Below, one piece after another: positions 21,890 through 33,714 of a DNA stretch of 64,000 nucleotides. Each line of letters begins with the position of its first letter. Position 1 is the first letter of the stretch. Location: assembly GCA_028583685.1 (NCBI GenBank), contig JAMXIF010001183.1, positions 14,135,576 to 14,199,575 of the forward strand, read 5' to 3'. Below the pieces are notes generated by a model. That model ran no database searches. It was not told the origin of the DNA and worked only from the letters and a program-made list of their open reading frames with translations. The position numbers and the translations under genes were made by a program. This stretch comes from Petaurus breviceps papuanus. Taxonomy: Eukaryota > Chordata > Mammalia > Diprotodontia > Petauridae.

Positions 21890-22065
21890 AAAGTTGTAAG
21901 TAGAGTTCATCTACTCTAGTTTGGTTCACTCATTTTACAGATAAGGGAACTGAAACTAAGGAACATAAAGTCACTTCTGATGGTTGCCTAGGTAGTAAGT
22001 AGAAGAGTCAGGATCTGACTTCAGGTTTTGGGACTTCAAAGCCAATGTTCAATTCACTGTAGACC
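21890..22065 (-). mobile_element. MIR-like SINE
   Basis: Antisense: gttcatctactctagtttgg, cattttacagataagggaac, tggttgcctaggtagtaagt, tcaggatctgacttcaggtt, caatgttcaattcactg. Confidence 0.7.
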
Positions 22066-22254
22066 ATTTTCTCTCCTAGTTCTCCATGTCCATCATCCTC
22101 CCTCACCTCCCCCCTCCCCCAGTGGAACATGGGACACCACCCCTGGGATTCTGAACTCTTTAACAGATGAGGTTTTGTCTCATCTTGTGCAGAACCAGAA
22201 CTTTAGTCCATTTCCAGGCCTATGATATGCATTCCATGATATACAGCCTCCTGT

Positions 22255-22378
22255 TCCCCATCCCACTTCTTTTCCACTTTATGTGCAGACTTCCTCTGTT
22301 AGAGGGCAGGAGCTCCTTTACTTGCTTGTATTTGTAGCTTCAATACTTATAGGAAGTGCTTTTTAAATGCTCTGTCCA
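22255..22378 (+). mobile_element. L2 LINE 3' end
   Basis: Sense: ccactttatgtgcagacttc, ctgttagagggcaggagctc, tgtagcttcaatacttatag, gaagtgctttttaaatgct. Confidence 0.5.
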
Positions 22379-22955
22379 GCATCCATTGGCAGGCCACTGT
22401 GGACCAGCACAAACCAAGCCCCTGAGGGGGAATTACTTGGGATGTCAGGGAGGACAAAATCTCTGTCTCCTCTCATACATCCTTACACCTTATCCAAGGG
22501 ATGACCTTGTGAGCTTTAAAAGGTCAGAAGATCTGGACTCCCCATCTACATTGGTAACAGTGTCCACGGAATAATAAGGGTGAGACAATGTTGGCATCAA
22601 GAGCTGAGGACAAAGAAGATGCACCAAAGAAAGGCACCTTCTGTGTTCTACAAGTGCATCAACGTTTGTACTCCAGAAGAAAGCTACAAACATCAAAGGG
22701 AAACTTTCTGAGGACTTCACAAAGGGATAAGACAACCTCCATGCAACCAGCAGAAGGGAGTTACTTCTTTAGGCACATGAGCTCTCAAACCTTTGATTGA
22801 TGGATTGATTTTGTAACTTAATCAAAGAGGTGTTCTCACCTAAAAAAATGTAGAGCAAATTTAGTAGTTAGTAGTTTAGGGGCTTTCGTAGTTTAAGGGC
22901 TTTGAGATATCCTTTTAACATCAGGAAGATTATTCAATAAAGAGTGCAAGGGGTG
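22379..22955. other. No gene seen; unique DNA
   Basis: Three short open frames overlap here on both strands (22356-22800) with no recognised domain; none is called a gene. Confidence 0.4.
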
Positions 22956-22959
22956 TGAT

Positions 22960-23015
22960 TTTTGTCAGTGGGGGAGGTACTTTTGACACCAATGAAATCA
23001 CAGGTCTTTGGTAGT
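22960..23015 (+). mobile_element. Fragment of a SINE ending in 'tgaaatcacag'
   Basis: gtgggggaggtacttttgac and accaatgaaatcacaggtct match the 3' end of SINEs at 34362, 62495 and 63025. Confidence 0.5.
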
Positions 23016-25750
23016 ATTGAAGATACTCTTTATGAAGTCCTGGAAGCTTTAGGAATGATTTTATAGGTGAAAAAGAAAAGATTATTCAATAAAAAAAGGT
23101 ACTTAGTTATTTTTTTTAATTACATAATTATATGTACTTGGAAGAGTGTTAATAAAGATTTCACTTTATGTTGTAAATGGAATTTTATTTTGGGGGGATT
23201 ACTAGGAAGGATTGTTTGACTTTCCATTCTGAACTAAAGTTGTATCAATATCCATGTGTTTCAACACTTGAGCTCTATATCTTTTAAAACCATATCAATG
23301 GCTTTATTATTCAAGCTGTACCTTTAATTTTTGAGAAAGCTGTTTAGCAATAGTAGTACAAGTCGCAGAAGAGAGGACTCAGTTAAGAATCAAGATGGCA
23401 GTGATCTTCTGACTGATGAATAACAGAGGCTAATAAGCATGTCCTAAAAGATCATTTCTGATCTCTTTTAAAGAGACATACATATTGATCAGCTACATAC
23501 TATCCTTTCTTAATTGACAAAATATAATTTTAATATAATATATAATAAACAATAATAAAATAAATCTTGCTTATTTGAGAAAATAGCCACTTTGGGAGAT
23601 TAAGTAGAGGAATAACGTTTTTCTCCTCTTATTGTAGATAGAATTGAAGACTGCTTATTCTAGCCTCCAGTGGAAACCTGGATTGGGCATTCCAAAATAC
23701 ATTTAAAACAGTTTGTACTTGCCACTGAAGGCATGGATCAAGCAAGTTAGAGCTTCTGGAAAGGGACTGCTACAATGATGATAGTTTTTTGTGAATCAGC
23801 TTTGTGGCAGTTATTGTTAGTGTCATAGGTTATTCACAAATGACTTCCAGCCATTTTTTGTTAAGGACACCAAGGAAATTGTGGCCCATTGAATAATTGG
23901 TATAAAGAGAGGAGACAGGGGCCTTTGTCATTTTTAGAAGAACCAGGAAACTTTAAAAATAACTACTACCCATGTGACCCCTCCTGATTTACCCAGAAAT
24001 AAGCACACTGAAAATCAATCTTTTTGTAAGTCTGCTCAAATGACCTATAGATTACATCAAAAGGACATAAGAAACTGAGATGTTAATACAGGTGGTGCTA
24101 CCATATGAGAAAACATTGTACTTCCACGAGTAAGTTGACCTTGTGGACAGAGGGACTGACAAAATTAAAATGTGTAATGTATTTTGCTTTGAATTACTCT
24201 TCTTCCAACTCCCCTCTGCCAAACGATTCAGAATCCCCTTCCATTCTGATAACTCCAGGGGGATTGGCTTTGCAGCTCACCAATAATGACTCATTTCCCC
24301 AGGTGACTGTGAGAATATTTGAGGGGTAGGGATTTCCATCAAGTACCCACTTTGAGTATATTAACATTCACCATGCTTCACTGTAGGGGCCTTGCAGAAA
24401 TGAATTGCCTGGATTAGACATAATTCATTTTTATGAAAATTCAATTAACGAATTTTCCCCATTTAGTTTTCATGAACACCATCTCAGTATTTCCAGATTC
24501 AGAAGCTATAGTTCCAGAGTACTGCATGACAGACAGCTAGTGTAATATTTCCAGACAGGTCCAGGATAGGCAGACCTGGAAATCTCATATGCTTAAGTCT
24601 GCTCTTATAATTAATATACATGGTAGCAGTAATATCCTGAAGGATTTCGGGTCATTTTCAAAATTATATTAATAAGACTCATTCCACCTCCATAAAAAGA
24701 CATTCACCCCAGCAACAGAATGTGACTGCAACTTCATTTCATCAGCTGTATCTATGAAAACATTCAAAAGGGCACCAATGATTTTATATATATATATTGT
24801 GTAAGGCAGGAGAATATCAACCAAAAACTGTAAGGTACTGCACAAATGTAAGATATAAATATTTCATAGCATGAAACCAAAAATGTCCTGGAAATGGTGT
24901 TGATCCTTGAATAGTTGGGTGGAATGATGTGCCAGAGTTCTGAGTGTTTATACTTAGAAATGTCTGTGGGTACAAATATCATAGGTAGAAAAGCCAAGCT
25001 ATTTTCCCTCACCTCTCTCCACCCCTTAAAAAAGTGATTTTCTTACTTTGTAGACACTGCTCCCTGGCCAGCATCATTCTCCCCTTCTCCAACTTTGCCC
25101 CCACCTCTCACCCACCACAATCCTGACAGCTGGATTTATTAGAACTTGTCCCTGCTCTGTCATTAAAAGGGAAAGTTACCAGCTTTCACAGTCTCATGGG
25201 GTGTTGCTTCTTTAATTTTTTGAGTAGGTTTTTTTGTGCTATGCTATACAATATAGAAAGCCTTTTTACTTTGGTTTAAATGATCACCACTAAGGAAGAT
25301 GGGTGCAGACCATTGTATCTGCACTTTTCTGTAGTTATAATTCTGACTTTATTTTTATGAGGGTGCTACCACAAAATAGCAGAGTCAGGAATTTAGACCT
25401 GGGGTAAGGCTCACACATGCCAATAACGAAGCCAACCCTATGGCAGGGGTTGGGTCCAAGAAGGCAGAGGACTAGTTTGTAGGAGAGCAGTATCAGGGTG
25501 TCCATGAGGTACCAACATCCTCAGGGCTAAGACAAATTCATGGGCAGGGATTTGGGGCCAGAGAGCCTGCACCAGATTAGAAAATCAGAATGCTAGAAGT
25601 GCCAAGAAATTAACTGCCCGAGTCAATGGGAATCCTCCAAGCTCCATTTTATATTATTTCAGCTGTTTGTATTTCTTGTCCTTGGATAATGTGGTGATGA
25701 GAGAGGCCCCTAAGCCTCTTTCTGAGTCACCTGAATCACTTCAGTCATAG
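23016..25750. other. Longest repeat-poor stretch in the window
   Basis: AT-rich unique DNA with only a short TA run near 24782. Blocks at 24420-24520 and 25090-25230 contain homeodomain-like words (caattaacgaatt; ctgacagctggatttattag) and no repeat signature. Open frames are short and feature no recognisable domain. No exon supported. Confidence 0.35.
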
Positions 25751-25754
25751 GCAC

Positions 25755-25925
25755 ATAAAAAGACAGCTTAGATATACTTAGATCTAGTCAACTCCCTTAA
25801 TTTATAAATGAAGAGACTATCCCCAAAGAGATTATGTATGTTGCACAAGGTAATACAGCTAGCTCTCCTGGTCTTCTGATTTCTGGTCCATCATCTTTTC
25901 CACCACCCCAGGTATTCCACCTTCT
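25755..25925 (-). mobile_element. MIR-like SINE
   Basis: Antisense: cttagatctagtcaactccc, aatttataaatgaagagact, ttgcacaaggtaatacagct, ggtcttctgatttctggtcc. Confidence 0.65.
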
Positions 25926-27108
25926 GATACAGAAGGAAGAATATTCCTCTTTAGCTTCTGGAAATGGTGTGACCAAATATATACTTTTACAACAATGTCC
26001 CAAAGCCAGCCTGAAGAGCTAATTATTTCCCAGTTGCCTGGATTCAGCTACAGTGTTGGAGTCTAAAACCTTCTAATTTTGGAGCACCAAGTGAGAATAG
26101 CCTGCTTCCTTTTCCTACAAGGTTAGACTTGAGAGCCTAGCTCTTCCTCCAGAGTAAAGACCAAATACAGTGACAAGAGTTAGGGGAAGTCATTGTCTCT
26201 ATGCTGTGACAAACCAAGGAAGAGTTAAAGTAATACAATAAGTGATTCATTAATGACATTGGATGTTATTAAGTCTGTATTAGGACATTTCATCCTGGAC
26301 AGGCAATTGAGGATGCAATTTCCTATTTTTCCTCTTTTGCTTCCTCCAGTTGCAGATAATTTTAAGAAGAAAGCATATTTTTCCATGAGTATTAGTAAGT
26401 GCAATATTTGGGCTTTCTGTGGTATGTCCCAGGATACCAATACTTCACAATTCAACTCTTATAAGGACACACCTGCAATGTGTTTATTCTAGTGTCAGCC
26501 AGGGCTAATGTGTGGGAAGGGAAGAAGGATGCAGGGTTGGCGAGAGAGGTTCAACAAACATGATCATCAGAAAAGTACTCGTTCCCCAGTTGATCTAAAG
26601 AATGGTGGATGGTGCAGTGGGAATCCAAATCACCAGCTGCTCCTTGAACACTTCTTTGGAAAGAGCATGTTCTTTCCTGGGTTCATTTGCATTGCTATTG
26701 TAAGTATATCATGCATGGAGATGATTAGAAGTTATGTCTACTGTTACCAACAAACTTAGATGCTGATGTCTCTTAGTGCTAGTAGAGGATCATTATTTAA
26801 GCAGTACTATAATAACTCTTAAAGAAGAAAGATTTTTAACCTGTTCTAGTCACTTTTTTTTAGAAGTTTTATACTTAATAACTAAAGGAAATGCTTAAAA
26901 CAAAGACATCACACAAATGGGGTACATAAAAACTGAAGAAAAGGAATTTTCTGTGATGTCACTGCAAATTTTTCAATGAATATCTTACAGGACTATTTAG
27001 CCATCTGCCTTTGGAGCAGTTATGTACTCAACCACAATAGTTTTCCTTTGGGATTTCTAGGATAAACTTCTCATTTGAGTTTAAATTTTCCTACATTCAT
27101 AGAACTAG
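25926..27108. other. No gene seen; unique DNA
   Basis: Opposed short open frames at 26225-26759 show no domain. No repeat recognised. Confidence 0.4.
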
Positions 27109-27109
27109 T

Positions 27110-27290
27110 CACAGACTGTTAGAGCTGAATAGGGCCTTGGAGATTATCTAATTCAACTCTCACTTTAAGAATAACAAAACTGAGACCTGCAGAAGAAGGC
27201 TTGATTGAGTCATACAGTGAGTAAGTGGAAGGCTTGGGACTAGATGTCTGGATGGCTCTTGGATCCCAACTCATTCCCACCTGTCTAGGG
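27110..27290 (-). mobile_element. MIR-like SINE
   Basis: Antisense: ttagagctgaatagggcctt, ggagattatctaattcaact, aataacaaaactgagacctg, tcatacagtgagtaagtgga. Confidence 0.7.
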
Positions 27291-27589
27291 CTTTTGGTCA
27301 TCGATGCAGTGCCATCTCTGTCTTTTCACTAAAATGAGCTTTGCTGGGGATCCTTAGATAGAGGGATAAATGAAAGAAGGAAGTAAGCTGCTACTCTCCT
27401 CTTCCTTTATTACCCAACAGTTTGATATGATCCCAACTATATCCAAGATAAGAAACACCTCTCTTAGATCTACTCATAGTCACCTGAACTGCGAAATATT
27501 TATAATGAGGAGACAATGTGATTGGATAATATAGCTCACCCCCTGAAATTCATATCCAGGACTTTGCTTGTTTCCTTCTTTTCCTGAAA

Positions 27590-28110
27590 GCTTTGTAATG
27601 CGGCAGATGCTGAACATCCAAATAGTTTGAGGAAGAAAGAGAAACTTGAAATGAGTGGCAGCCTTTCATTGTTAGTAGTGGCTTGCTGCAAAGCTCTTAA
27701 ACACAGAAATGGAATGATTACATTATGAAAAGATAAAAATTTTGTCCGTCGAGTTTTGCAGATGAATGCAATACAAAAGAGTGGAAATTTTTATACAGAA
27801 GCAAACTGTTTTGTAACCTTCTAAGCTGCAAATCATGTCTCTGAAGTCAATTGACTATTTTAAATCATCACACAAATTCAAGCCTCTAAGCAAATTATAT
27901 CACATTGTGGTGAAAATAAGCAAAAACTTTTTTTTTTTTACCAACTTAATTGGTTAACACAAATGACATTTATAAAGACAAAGCTTATTTACCCATATCC
28001 AGAATGCTGTCAAATTTTCCAATTTGAAGTGTTCATTGAAATACTGACATATCTCTAAAAAGGCAATGGAACTGGCCAATTCATTTAATAAATAATTTCA
28101 TTTTTGTGTC
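27590..28110. other. Candidate conserved non-coding element
   Basis: About 500 bp free of repeats and simple sequence, AT-rich, with TCAATTGA, TGATTA and GCAAATTATAT-type words. The composition resembles vertebrate developmental enhancers, but this is an impression and not a measurement. Confidence 0.3.
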
Positions 28111-28129
28111 TTTCAGCTGGAAATTGTGA

Positions 28130-28232
28130 GATAATTGGATTGGAACTTTATAGCTGGAAAGGAGCTCATAGGTCATCTAGTCCAACTCATTTTCTTTAAA
28201 GATGAGTAAATTCAGGCCCAGAGAGAATAAGT
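28130..28232 (-). mobile_element. MIR-like SINE 3' half
   Basis: Antisense: agctggaaaggagctcatag, gtcatctagtccaactcatt, agatgagtaaattcaggccc, agagagaataagtg. Confidence 0.75.
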
Positions 28233-28718
28233 GAAAATATCTGTATGCTCCATATCACTCCATCTTCTCTTCTCTGGCTAAGTAACCTCTACTAATATCC
28301 TCCCTCTCTTGCTAATTTTTTTTTAATCTCCTCTCTATCCCCTGGCCCTTCTATTGTTGCTTATAAATATTATTTCCCTCATCCTTAAAAAAAAATTCAC
28401 TTCCTTTACCCCCCTCCTAGCCCTTCCAGCTGTAGTCTTTTCTCTATTCCCTTTAATAGCTAAATTCCTGGGTGGGGGTGGGGGTGGGGCAGGGCGGATC
28501 AAGAAATTTTCCCTACTAATTGTCTATACTTCCTCTCCCCTCACTCATTTCTCAGCTCCTTGTAATCTGGCTACCAGTTTCATCACTCAGTTAAAACTAC
28601 TTTCTCCAAAGTTACCACCAATCTATTTAATTGACTTTTTTTCAATCCACATTCTTCCAGTACTCTCTGCAACATTTGACACTGTTGATTATCTATCCTC
28701 TTCTGGACATGTCCTTTC

Positions 28719-28720
<2 letters not shown>

Positions 28721-28768
<48 letters not shown>

Positions 28769-28778
28769 NNNNNNNNNN

Positions 28779-28833
<55 letters not shown>

Positions 28834-28860
28834 CTACTCTCTCTCTCTCTCTCTCTCTCT
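28721..28860. repeat. (GT)n-(CT)n compound microsatellite with gap
   Basis: GT array split by ten Ns (28769-28778), then CT units. The Cys-Val repeat frames are artefacts. Confidence 0.97.
28769..28778. other. Assembly gap (10 N)
   Basis: Ten Ns inside a GT array; array length unresolved. Confidence 0.98.
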
Positions 28861-29602
28861 TTTTTTCTTGGTTCTCCTTCTATCTCTCTGACTGTGCTTC
28901 CTAAATCTCCCTTGATGGATTATTGTCCACATCATGTTACCATAACTTTGAAAGCTTCCCTGGGCTCTCTTCTCTCCTATGCTCTCTTTCAGTGATTTCA
29001 TCTGCTCCCATGATCTCAATTATCATCTCTCTGAAAATGACTCCCAATTATACTGCATATGTCCAGCCCTAGGTCTGTCTCTTGAAGTCCAGTCCCTATT
29101 TGGGTTATTCATACTGGGTGCCCCAAAGGCATCTCAAACTGTATGTGAACAAACAATATTTTGATTTTTTTCTCCCAAATCTACCCCTCTTCCAAACTTC
29201 CCTGTTTCTTTCAAGGGTATCGTCATCTTTCCAGTCACCCAGGTATGCAACCTCAGGGTCATAATTTCCTCCTCATTCTCCCTTAACCTACATATCCAAT
29301 CAGTTGCCAAGTCCTATCAGTTTTCTACATTATTTCTTACATTCATCCAATTCTTTTGATTCAGATCCATCAGCCTAGTTTAAGTCCCTATCACCTCTTA
29401 CCTTGATTATGAAAATATCCTACTTACTAATTGGTCTTTTTACCTCAACTCTCTTCTCACTCCAATCTATCATAGAACTTCACAGTGAAAATGCTAAAGT
29501 TCAGGTCTAGTCTTGTCATTCCCTTGCTTAAAAATCCAGTGATTCCTCATTACTTTTAGGATCAAGTATAAAGCCCTTCTTGATTTGGCTCCCCCAAGAA
29601 GG

Positions 29603-29792
29603 CAGTGATACCAAAAGCACAGTTACTAGAGTCAGAATCCGTGTGTTCCAATCTCACCTCTGATGCTTTGTGACTCTGGTCACCTCCTCTCTTGGTTTCA
29701 GTTTTCTCATCTGTAAAAGGAGGAGGATGAAATCAAGGGCCCCTGCCCCCAATCTAAATCCATGATTCTGGGATCCCTCCTGGTTCTAGATC
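29603..29792 (+). mobile_element. MIR-like SINE inside L2
   Basis: Sense: cagttactagagtcagaatc, atgctttgtgactctggtca, cagttttctcatctgtaaaa, ctaaatccatgattctggga. L2 text stops before and resumes after it. Confidence 0.75.
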
Positions 29793-29857
29793 TACAAGGT
29801 GATTTTTACCTTTCTGGACATCTTACACATGACTCCCCTTATTACACTCCATAACTG

Positions 29858-29905
29858 TTGTTGTTCATCCTTTGTTTTCAAAGGGCACCAATGACATTAC
29901 ACATT
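29858..29905 (+). mobile_element. Fragment of the unnamed marsupial repeat, copy B
   Basis: ttgttgttcatcctttgttt and tcaaagggcaccaatgacat match the terminal segment of the family seen at 20195 and 53543. Confidence 0.5.
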
Positions 29906-30439
29906 ATATTCCAGCCAAATGGGTCTTCCTATACCTCGTGTGCTGCCAGGAATGCCTTATTTCATCATCCCTGCCCATGAGGCTTTTCTGGACACCTCTG
30001 GTTGCTAGTGACTACCCCCCACATCTGAAATTACCTTGCATATATGTAAATGTATATATGCATGCATGTATGTATATTTTTTCCCTCTGATAGAATGTAA
30101 ACATCTCTAGGGCAGGGACTATTTAATTTTTGTCTTTGTTTCCCCAGCTCCTATCATAGGATGTCATATATCATACTGCAGGTGCACAGTAAATGCTTAT
30201 TGAGTGGTAACATTGCTTATTGATAAGGCCACATAGGAAGTAAGCATCAAAGCCAATATTTAAACCAAAGGCTTCTAACTACAAATCTAGCACCCATTAC
30301 TGGATACAAGATTAGAAGTAAGACATTTCCCCACATCTTTCTATTAATAAAACATGCATAAACATGCTTGCACATACACACACACATGACTACAAATTCA
30401 TCAGTAGAAACTGCAATTTGCTTTCTTCTTCTTCAACCA

Positions 30440-30495
30440 GATTCAACAAAACATTTAACAAACATTAATTAAGCTTTTATTTTGTGGAAGGAAAA
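30440..30495 (-). mobile_element. L2 terminal piece
   Basis: Antisense: aacattaattaagcttttat following attcaacaaaacatttaac. Confidence 0.4.
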
Positions 30496-30598
30496 GCATG
30501 GAGTCTTTCAGAGCAAATCCTCAGAACTGTATAACCTGTATAACTGTCCCTTCAAGGGAACAAATTAAAGAATCTTTTTTTTTAAAGACTGAACATGG

Positions 30599-30678
30599 GG
30601 GCGGCTAGGTGGCGCAGTGAGTAAAGCCCTGGCCTTGGAGTCAGGAGAACCCGAGTTAGGTTCCGGCCTCAGACACTT

Positions 30679-30729
<51 letters not shown>

Positions 30730-30735
30730 ACACAG
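30599..30735 (+). mobile_element. WSINE1-like SINE with CA-array tail
   Basis: Head gcggctaggtggcgcagtga, ggccttggagtcaggagaac, cctcagacacttaacac, then a direct change into (CA)n. Flanked by agactgaacatgg at 30586-30598 and agacagaacatgg at 30736-30748 (12 of 13 match). The 3' half of the SINE is missing and the CA array sits where tail sequence should be. Confidence 0.85.
30688..30735. repeat. (CA)n microsatellite at SINE 3' end
   Basis: About 45 bases of CA with one CATA interruption. Confidence 0.95.
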
Positions 30736-31054
30736 AGACAGAACATGGCAAATGACAGCTTTTGTTCCTCCTAAATTATCTTCATTTTTATGGACTCCAC
30801 CCAGAAAACAAAAAGCATAATACAAGATCATTTGGAAACATACAATGAGAAAAGGATAGCTAGAATTCTCTAAAAGGTAACTTTTCCAGAATTTAGTATC
30901 TTCTCCATCACTGATTTCTTTTTAAAGTCGCATCAGGCACATTTAGAACTTTGTTTCTAGGACTTTATCAATTCTTCCTTCTGTGCCATTTGATAGTAAA
31001 TTTTCTAGACCATTTAACAACAGCTAAAGAAAACAATACATACATGTACATGTC

Positions 31055-31168
31055 TCCCCAATAAGACCCCTTGGGGGTTAAAAGACTGTGACATTTTAAT
31101 TCTGTATTCTGAGCATCTAAAACAGTTCCTGGCAAGTGCTTAATAAATGTTTGCTCTTTGATTGCTTG
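31055..31168 (+). mobile_element. L2 LINE 3' end
   Basis: Sense: ttctgagcatctaaaacagt, tcctggcaagtgcttaataa, atgtttgctctttgattg. Confidence 0.65.
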
Positions 31169-31689
31169 AAATTTTTAAAGAGTTATCATAGCTCAGTTCT
31201 GAGATCCTATTTGGCTTGTAATCTTTATTTAATCTTACAATAATTTTGTGCGTTCCATTTCCATAAAGTTGTGGAATGTTTTTCATTGTACAGTTTCTAT
31301 ATAATGACAATAATCATAAATGTTACAGGAGCAAAATAATTGTTTTTTTTTTTTACTTTCAAGTTCTTTTCTACACAAAGCAGTATTGCCTCATCCTTAG
31401 TTAAAATAGAAATACTTCTACATTGTTAAAACATGGAAAGACAATTTTGACTTGGTATTTTGCTTCTACAGAATAACAAGATTTTGCTGAATTTGATTTG
31501 CATATCATCAATCATAAACATGGCTGGAAATCCAGATTCCTTTTCTTCCAAGAAATCAGTTATAGACCACAATACAGACTTCTGTGCATAAGTCATATAA
31601 CTTCTGCACTTGTTTAACCAATTTCCTAGTCTTTCAAGTTGCATGATGTTTTAGAAGACCTAGCCTTATTTTTCCGGCAGAAAATATCA
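31169..31689. other. No gene seen; unique DNA
   Basis: AT-rich with a T-run near 31342. Nothing recognised. Confidence 0.4.
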
Positions 31690-32110
31690 AAATGGAAGAT
31701 TCTCTAATATTCCAGTGGGATTTATGTTGGGTATCCCCTCCAATGACGTAGATGCAGCCCATCAATTCCTGCTCATCCCGGGTGGCACACTGCTCGTGTT
31801 CTCACACCACTTGGAGTCCAACAACTGTGCTGCTTGTTATCCTTCAGGTCTCCTGGCATTATGTGGATACCAATGAACCACACAAATTACTCCTTGGCTA
31901 TCCCTTCTTCTCATCATGTGACCAACCTATCCGATGTCTCCATCACAGATGTCATGTGTAACATTCTTTATACTCCTTCTTGTTTAAAATCTGTTGAGGC
32001 CTGAGCACGCACACTCTCAACTTGTTACCCTTGGTCTCTGGGTAATCTCGAACTTCATTTCTTCAGAGACTAGAGCACTCTATGTTTCACAGCTCTGCGA
32101 TATCACTTGG
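31690..32110 (-). mobile_element. RTE-clade LINE fragment (end of reverse transcriptase frame)
   Basis: The reverse strand translates in pieces to VGHMMRRRDSQ, VVHWYPHNARRPEG and, in a shifted frame, TRDEQELMGCIYV. This matches the RTE C-terminal pattern G-H-x-x-R-x-x-D, then W-x-P-x-x-x-R-P-x-G, then R-D-x-x-E. Several stops and at least one frame change show a dead copy. The upstream limit is uncertain. Confidence 0.5.
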
Positions 32111-32357
32111 ACAATATTAGTATCCAGAAATAGGACTTTCTTTTAGGGAGAGATTAGTGTCATTAACTATAGTCATATAACTACATATTAACATTAACTT
32201 ATGTCGTTAAATGAATTCTGTAGTTTTTCAAAGGCTGTCTCATTTATAAAATAAGCAACAGTGTATATGGGATCAATAAAGGAGGTAGGAGAGAGCATGA
32301 TTTCCCTTCCAAGTATAATTTTAACCACTGTATATAGCTTGAGATTCTACATAGACT

Positions 32358-32601
32358 TATTTAGTTGTTTTGCAGTAGTGTCTGACCCTTCGTGATTTCA
32401 TTTGGGGTTTTCTTGGCAAAGATACTGGAGTGGTTTGTCATTTTCTTCCCTAGCTCATTTTACAGATGAGGAACTGAGGTAAATAGGGCTAAATGACTTG
32501 CCAAGAGTCATACAGTTAGTAATGTCCAAAGCCAGATTTGACCTCAGGAATATGAGTCTAACTTTAGGTCTGGCATTCTATTCACTGTTCCAGTAGCCTT
32601 A
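32358..32601 (-). mobile_element. BovB-tailed CORE-SINE
   Basis: Antisense: gtagtgtctgacccttcgtg, catttggggttttcttggca, gatactggagtggtttgtca, cattttacagatgaggaact, gtcatacagttagtaatg, ctattcactgttccagtag. Confidence 0.82.
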
Positions 32602-33034
32602 GAGTTTGTTAATGCTTCAAAATACTCTTTCCAGGGGTAAGACTTTAAATTCCTTACCATCCTTTTGTTTCTTTGTGTAAATCCTTTTCCTGGAGGATAA
32701 AGTTTTGGTGGGAGAGAAGGGGAGAAAAGCCTGAATATTTCATTTTCTTAGGGAAAGGGAGAAAAGACATCAGGGGAAAGGACCAGAGATTTGGAGCAGA
32801 TATGAATTTCTGTGGAGGTCGAGGTCATTGAAGAAAACCTATTTATTTTATAATTTTTTAAAGAATCATTCCTCCTTAAAAGATTCAACTGGCAACCATA
32901 AAGATTGAGGTCCTTTTTTAGTATAATGATAACACATTTTGAACACTCCCTTAAAAATACTGTTTTTCTTCTCCATTTTTATAGTCTCTCATAAATATTA
33001 TATTAAAGTTCCCCACCTTTCCAAGAATGTTTGT
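32602..33034. other. No gene seen; unique DNA
   Basis: Purine-rich at 32700-32800. No repeat recognised. Confidence 0.4.
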
Positions 33035-33212
33035 TTAACCATTCAACAATAATTAATGAGCTCTATCTCTAAGACTATATGGAGGACACAAAGATAGAAC
33101 ACTGTCCCTGCCTGGGTATTTATAATATATTAGAAGGGATAAGACAAATGCAGAGATATTATATAATTCACGTTACACTGTGATAAAAGGCATAAATATG
33201 TAATATCATGGG
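33035..33212 (-). mobile_element. L2 LINE 3' end
   Basis: Antisense: attcaacaataattaatgag, ggacacaaagatagaacact, gtccctgcctgggtatttat, aatatattagaagggataag. Confidence 0.65.
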
Positions 33213-33714
33213 ATACATTTCTGAAGACACAAGCAATGTTTCCATGTTCCTGTCTGTAACAAAGAATGCTATGAAATCTCTGTTTGGGAGGCCTGATTTC
33301 CTGGTTATTTCGGGTAGCTTGATACCTTCTTTAGCTTATTTATTGTAACACCTTGCTCCCTGCCCCAACTTACTGGAAATATCCCCATTTCTCTTTAATT
33401 CAGGACTGCTAACAAATGTCATTAGACTTTATGTCAGTAATAATGAGCAATTATTTTTTAAAGCCATTTAAAAAAAACAAGCATTGTGATATCAAGAAAC
33501 ATGGTACAAGCATGGCCTGAGCAAGCTCATCTTTGGTCACAAAATCAGATAATTTGGGAGTTGGAAGGGACCTCAGCAGCCGCACAAGGAAGGAATATTC
33601 ATTGTCATATACATAACAAGGGTTAAAGTTAAATTTATTTTTCAAAGTATCCTGACAATATTCTGTTTGGGGGTAGATATATAGCTCAGTATATATCAAT
33701 TGATAAGAGTGATT

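Larger units (their letters stand above)
28246..30210 (+). mobile_element. L2 LINE, ~2 kb of the 3' half
   Basis: Sense L2 can be followed for nearly 2 kb: acatttgacactgttgatta, ttggttctccttctatctct, ctctctgaaaatgactccca, ggcatctcaaactg, ccaatcagttgccaagtcct, gattcctcattacttttagg, ctagggcagggactatttaa, cagtaaatgcttattgagtg. It covers the C-terminal part of the reverse transcriptase frame and the 3' end, with no intact frame. Interrupted by a GT/CT array with a gap, a SINE at 29603-29792 and a repeat fragment at 29858. Confidence 0.8.

Noticed and set aside
28354-28995. 213-codon open frame with Cys-Val and Ser-Leu repeats
   Set aside because: It runs through L2 sequence and a GT/CT microsatellite with Ns; no coding signal outside them.
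29118-29150. gggtgccccaaaggcatctc as another mariner end
   Set aside because: The words fit L2 at this point (ggcatctcaaactg is L2), and the surrounding L2 is continuous.
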